A stretch of DNA of 21,302 bases, taken from a virus. Position numbers and translations under genes: made by a program. The stretch's first letter is position 1, and each line of letters opens with the position of its first letter. Below, in pieces: positions 20,676 to 21,302 of this stretch. The stretch is taken from positions 1 to 21,302 of the IMG/VR virus record IMGVR_UViG_3300042507_004253. The stretch is one strand, 5' to 3'. Under the pieces are notes generated by a model that was not told the origin of the DNA, searched no databases, and saw only the letters and a program-made list of their open reading frames with translations.

Positions 20676-20699
20676 AAGCCACTAGTAATAGTGGCTTTT
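20676..20699 (+). promoter_or_regulatory. Leader hairpin before the lysin ribosome site, attenuator-like
   Basis: Perfect 9-bp stem AAGCCACTA/TAGTGGCTT (20676-20684 with 20689-20697), 4-base loop, followed by TT. It ends 9 nt before the Shine-Dalgarno (GAGAGGAG, 20707-20714). Stem plus short T-run resembles an attenuator; CTCCT at 20650-20654 could also pair with AGGAG at 20710-20714. Confidence 0.45.
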
Positions 20700-20719
20700 G
20701 CCAACTGAGAGGAGCAGAA

Positions 20720-21259
20720 ATGCTTAATATCAGAATCAACTTCCAAGTTGATCTAAAGAAAGTAGGAGCGGTATGGGTAACAACCTTATTAATGTTCTCA
20801 CACCTAATAGTTCCACCGACGGCTGCGGCGCTAACTGTGCCTGCACCTGCGGAGAAACCGATAACGGTGAGCCTGACCTACTTGAAAGTAACGACAACTA
20901 AAACAGCAGCCAAGGCCGCCTTGGCAAGTGACACCGTCAAATACTTTGACGCTGAAGCGCTCGCTTTCTTAACAGTCTACGCAAGTGACTGGCCTATGAA
21001 AGAGTGGAAGTGTCTCCGAGCCATCTGGGATCGAGAGAGCAACTTCAACCCTAAAGCAGAGAACAAGAGCTCTGGCGCATATGGAATTGCCCAGTTCATG
21101 CCATCTACTTGGGGCAACTACAAAGTAGAAAAGACAGCTGAAGCAAAGCTTCAGATTAAATACGGTCTTCGCTATATCTTTAAACGATATGGTTCAGAAA
21201 ACGATCCGCATGGCGCATGTAATGCATGGGCCTTCTGGCAAAAAAATAAGTGGTACTAA
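20720..21259 (+). CDS. Secreted SLT-type lytic transglycosylase (endolysin or host-wall enzyme)
   Basis: 179-aa enzyme that would cleave the glycan strand of peptidoglycan. Residues 1-14 are polar and basic, 15-33 a hydrophobic segment (VGAVWVTTLLMFSHLIV), then PPTAAAL, a possible signal-peptidase site or signal-anchor boundary. A Thr/Ala/Lys-rich linker reaches about residue 90. The catalytic domain follows: WKCLRAIWDRESNFNPKAEN, with the expected catalytic glutamate at 106, then SGAYGIAQFMPSTWGNY, the SLT 'GlmQ.mP' block, and a final LRYIFKRYGS, HGACNAWAFW end. The domain is compact but holds the main motifs. GAGAGGAG lies 5 nt before the ATG. It is the only plus-strand gene here and forms a single-gene unit with its own terminator. 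A signal peptide suggests export by host Sec without holin need. It could instead be a moron acting on the host wall. Confidence 0.82.
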   Translation: MLNIRINFQVDLKKVGAVWVTTLLMFSHLIVPPTAAALTVPAPAEKPITVSLTYLKVTTTKTAAKAALASDTVKYFDAEALAFLTVYASDWPMKEWKCLRAIWDRESNFNPKAENKSSGAYGIAQFMPSTWGNYKVEKTAEAKLQIKYGLRYIFKRYGSENDPHGACNAWAFWQKNKWY

Positions 21260-21262
21260 AGC

Positions 21263-21295
21263 AAAAAACCCCCGGCTATTAGCCGGGGGTTTTTT
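21263..21295. terminator. Strong bidirectional intrinsic terminator after the lysin gene
   Basis: Stem CCCCCGGCT/AGCCGGGGG (21269-21277 with 21281-21289), 3-base loop, extended by A6/T6 (21263-21268 with 21290-21295). T-tracts lie on both strands, so it can end transcription from either side. It begins 3 bp after the lysin stop. Confidence 0.93.
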
Positions 21296-21302
21296 GTTTG
21301 TG

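Noticed and set aside
20625-20700. tRNA-like or attachment-site-like sequence (GGGGTTCAA, ACTAGTAATAG)
   Set aside because: No cloverleaf can be drawn, no acceptor stem or CCA end is present, and there is no integrase or second att copy in the window. The structure is better read as a promoter and leader hairpin.

Overview
This window is part of a tailed double-stranded DNA phage genome (Caudoviricetes), free or integrated. It carries a recognisable chain of virion genes: large terminase, portal, scaffold, HK97-fold capsid of the N4-gp56 type, and connector. These are followed by about 10 kb of fibre and adhesin genes. Base composition looks moderate (roughly mid-40s % G+C by eye). The small zinc-ribbon proteins, the KTSC protein, the holin-like protein and the secreted transglycosylase resemble those of actinobacterial phages. 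My best guess is a phage of a low-GC freshwater actinobacterium, but host and habitat are inferences. No integrase, repressor, tRNA, CRISPR array, insertion sequence or reverse transcriptase is visible.

Layout: nearly everything is on the minus strand and is transcribed from right to left. From the right: 20.5-20.0 kb holds two small membrane proteins (holin candidates) ending at a strong intrinsic terminator. At 19.9-18.4 kb are five small overlapping genes (two Cys-rich putative Zn-binding proteins, a KTSC-domain protein, two unknowns), ending at another terminator. From 18.3 to 11.6 kb is the packaging and head module: TerL, two unknown proteins, portal, scaffold, major capsid protein and a small post-capsid protein. 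GC-rich stem-loops stand between several of these genes. From 11.5 kb to the left edge is one tightly coupled run of connector, fibre and adhesin genes. Many junctions there are TAATG overlaps, 1-nt gaps, or stop codons buried inside the next Shine-Dalgarno sequence.

The fibre region is modular. In transcription order it reads: connector with a C-terminal beta domain, small beta protein, fibre, tip protein, then [beta cap A, fibre P3, glycine-rich adhesin, 138-aa protein], [beta cap B, fibre P2, double LamG-like adhesin, 43-aa protein], then fibre P1, which runs off the window. P1, P2 and P3 are paralogues with a conserved shaft; P2 and P3 have unrelated C-terminal tips. The two caps are also paralogues. 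This looks like amplification and diversification of receptor-binding units.

The only plus-strand gene is a secreted SLT-type lytic transglycosylase at 20.7-21.3 kb, closed by a textbook terminator. It is divergent from the holin candidates across a control region of about 0.2 kb with an AT-rich palindrome, candidate promoters in both directions and a hairpin just before the lysin ribosome binding site. Lysis functions therefore appear split over two divergent transcripts. No stretch longer than 300 bases lacks a gene.
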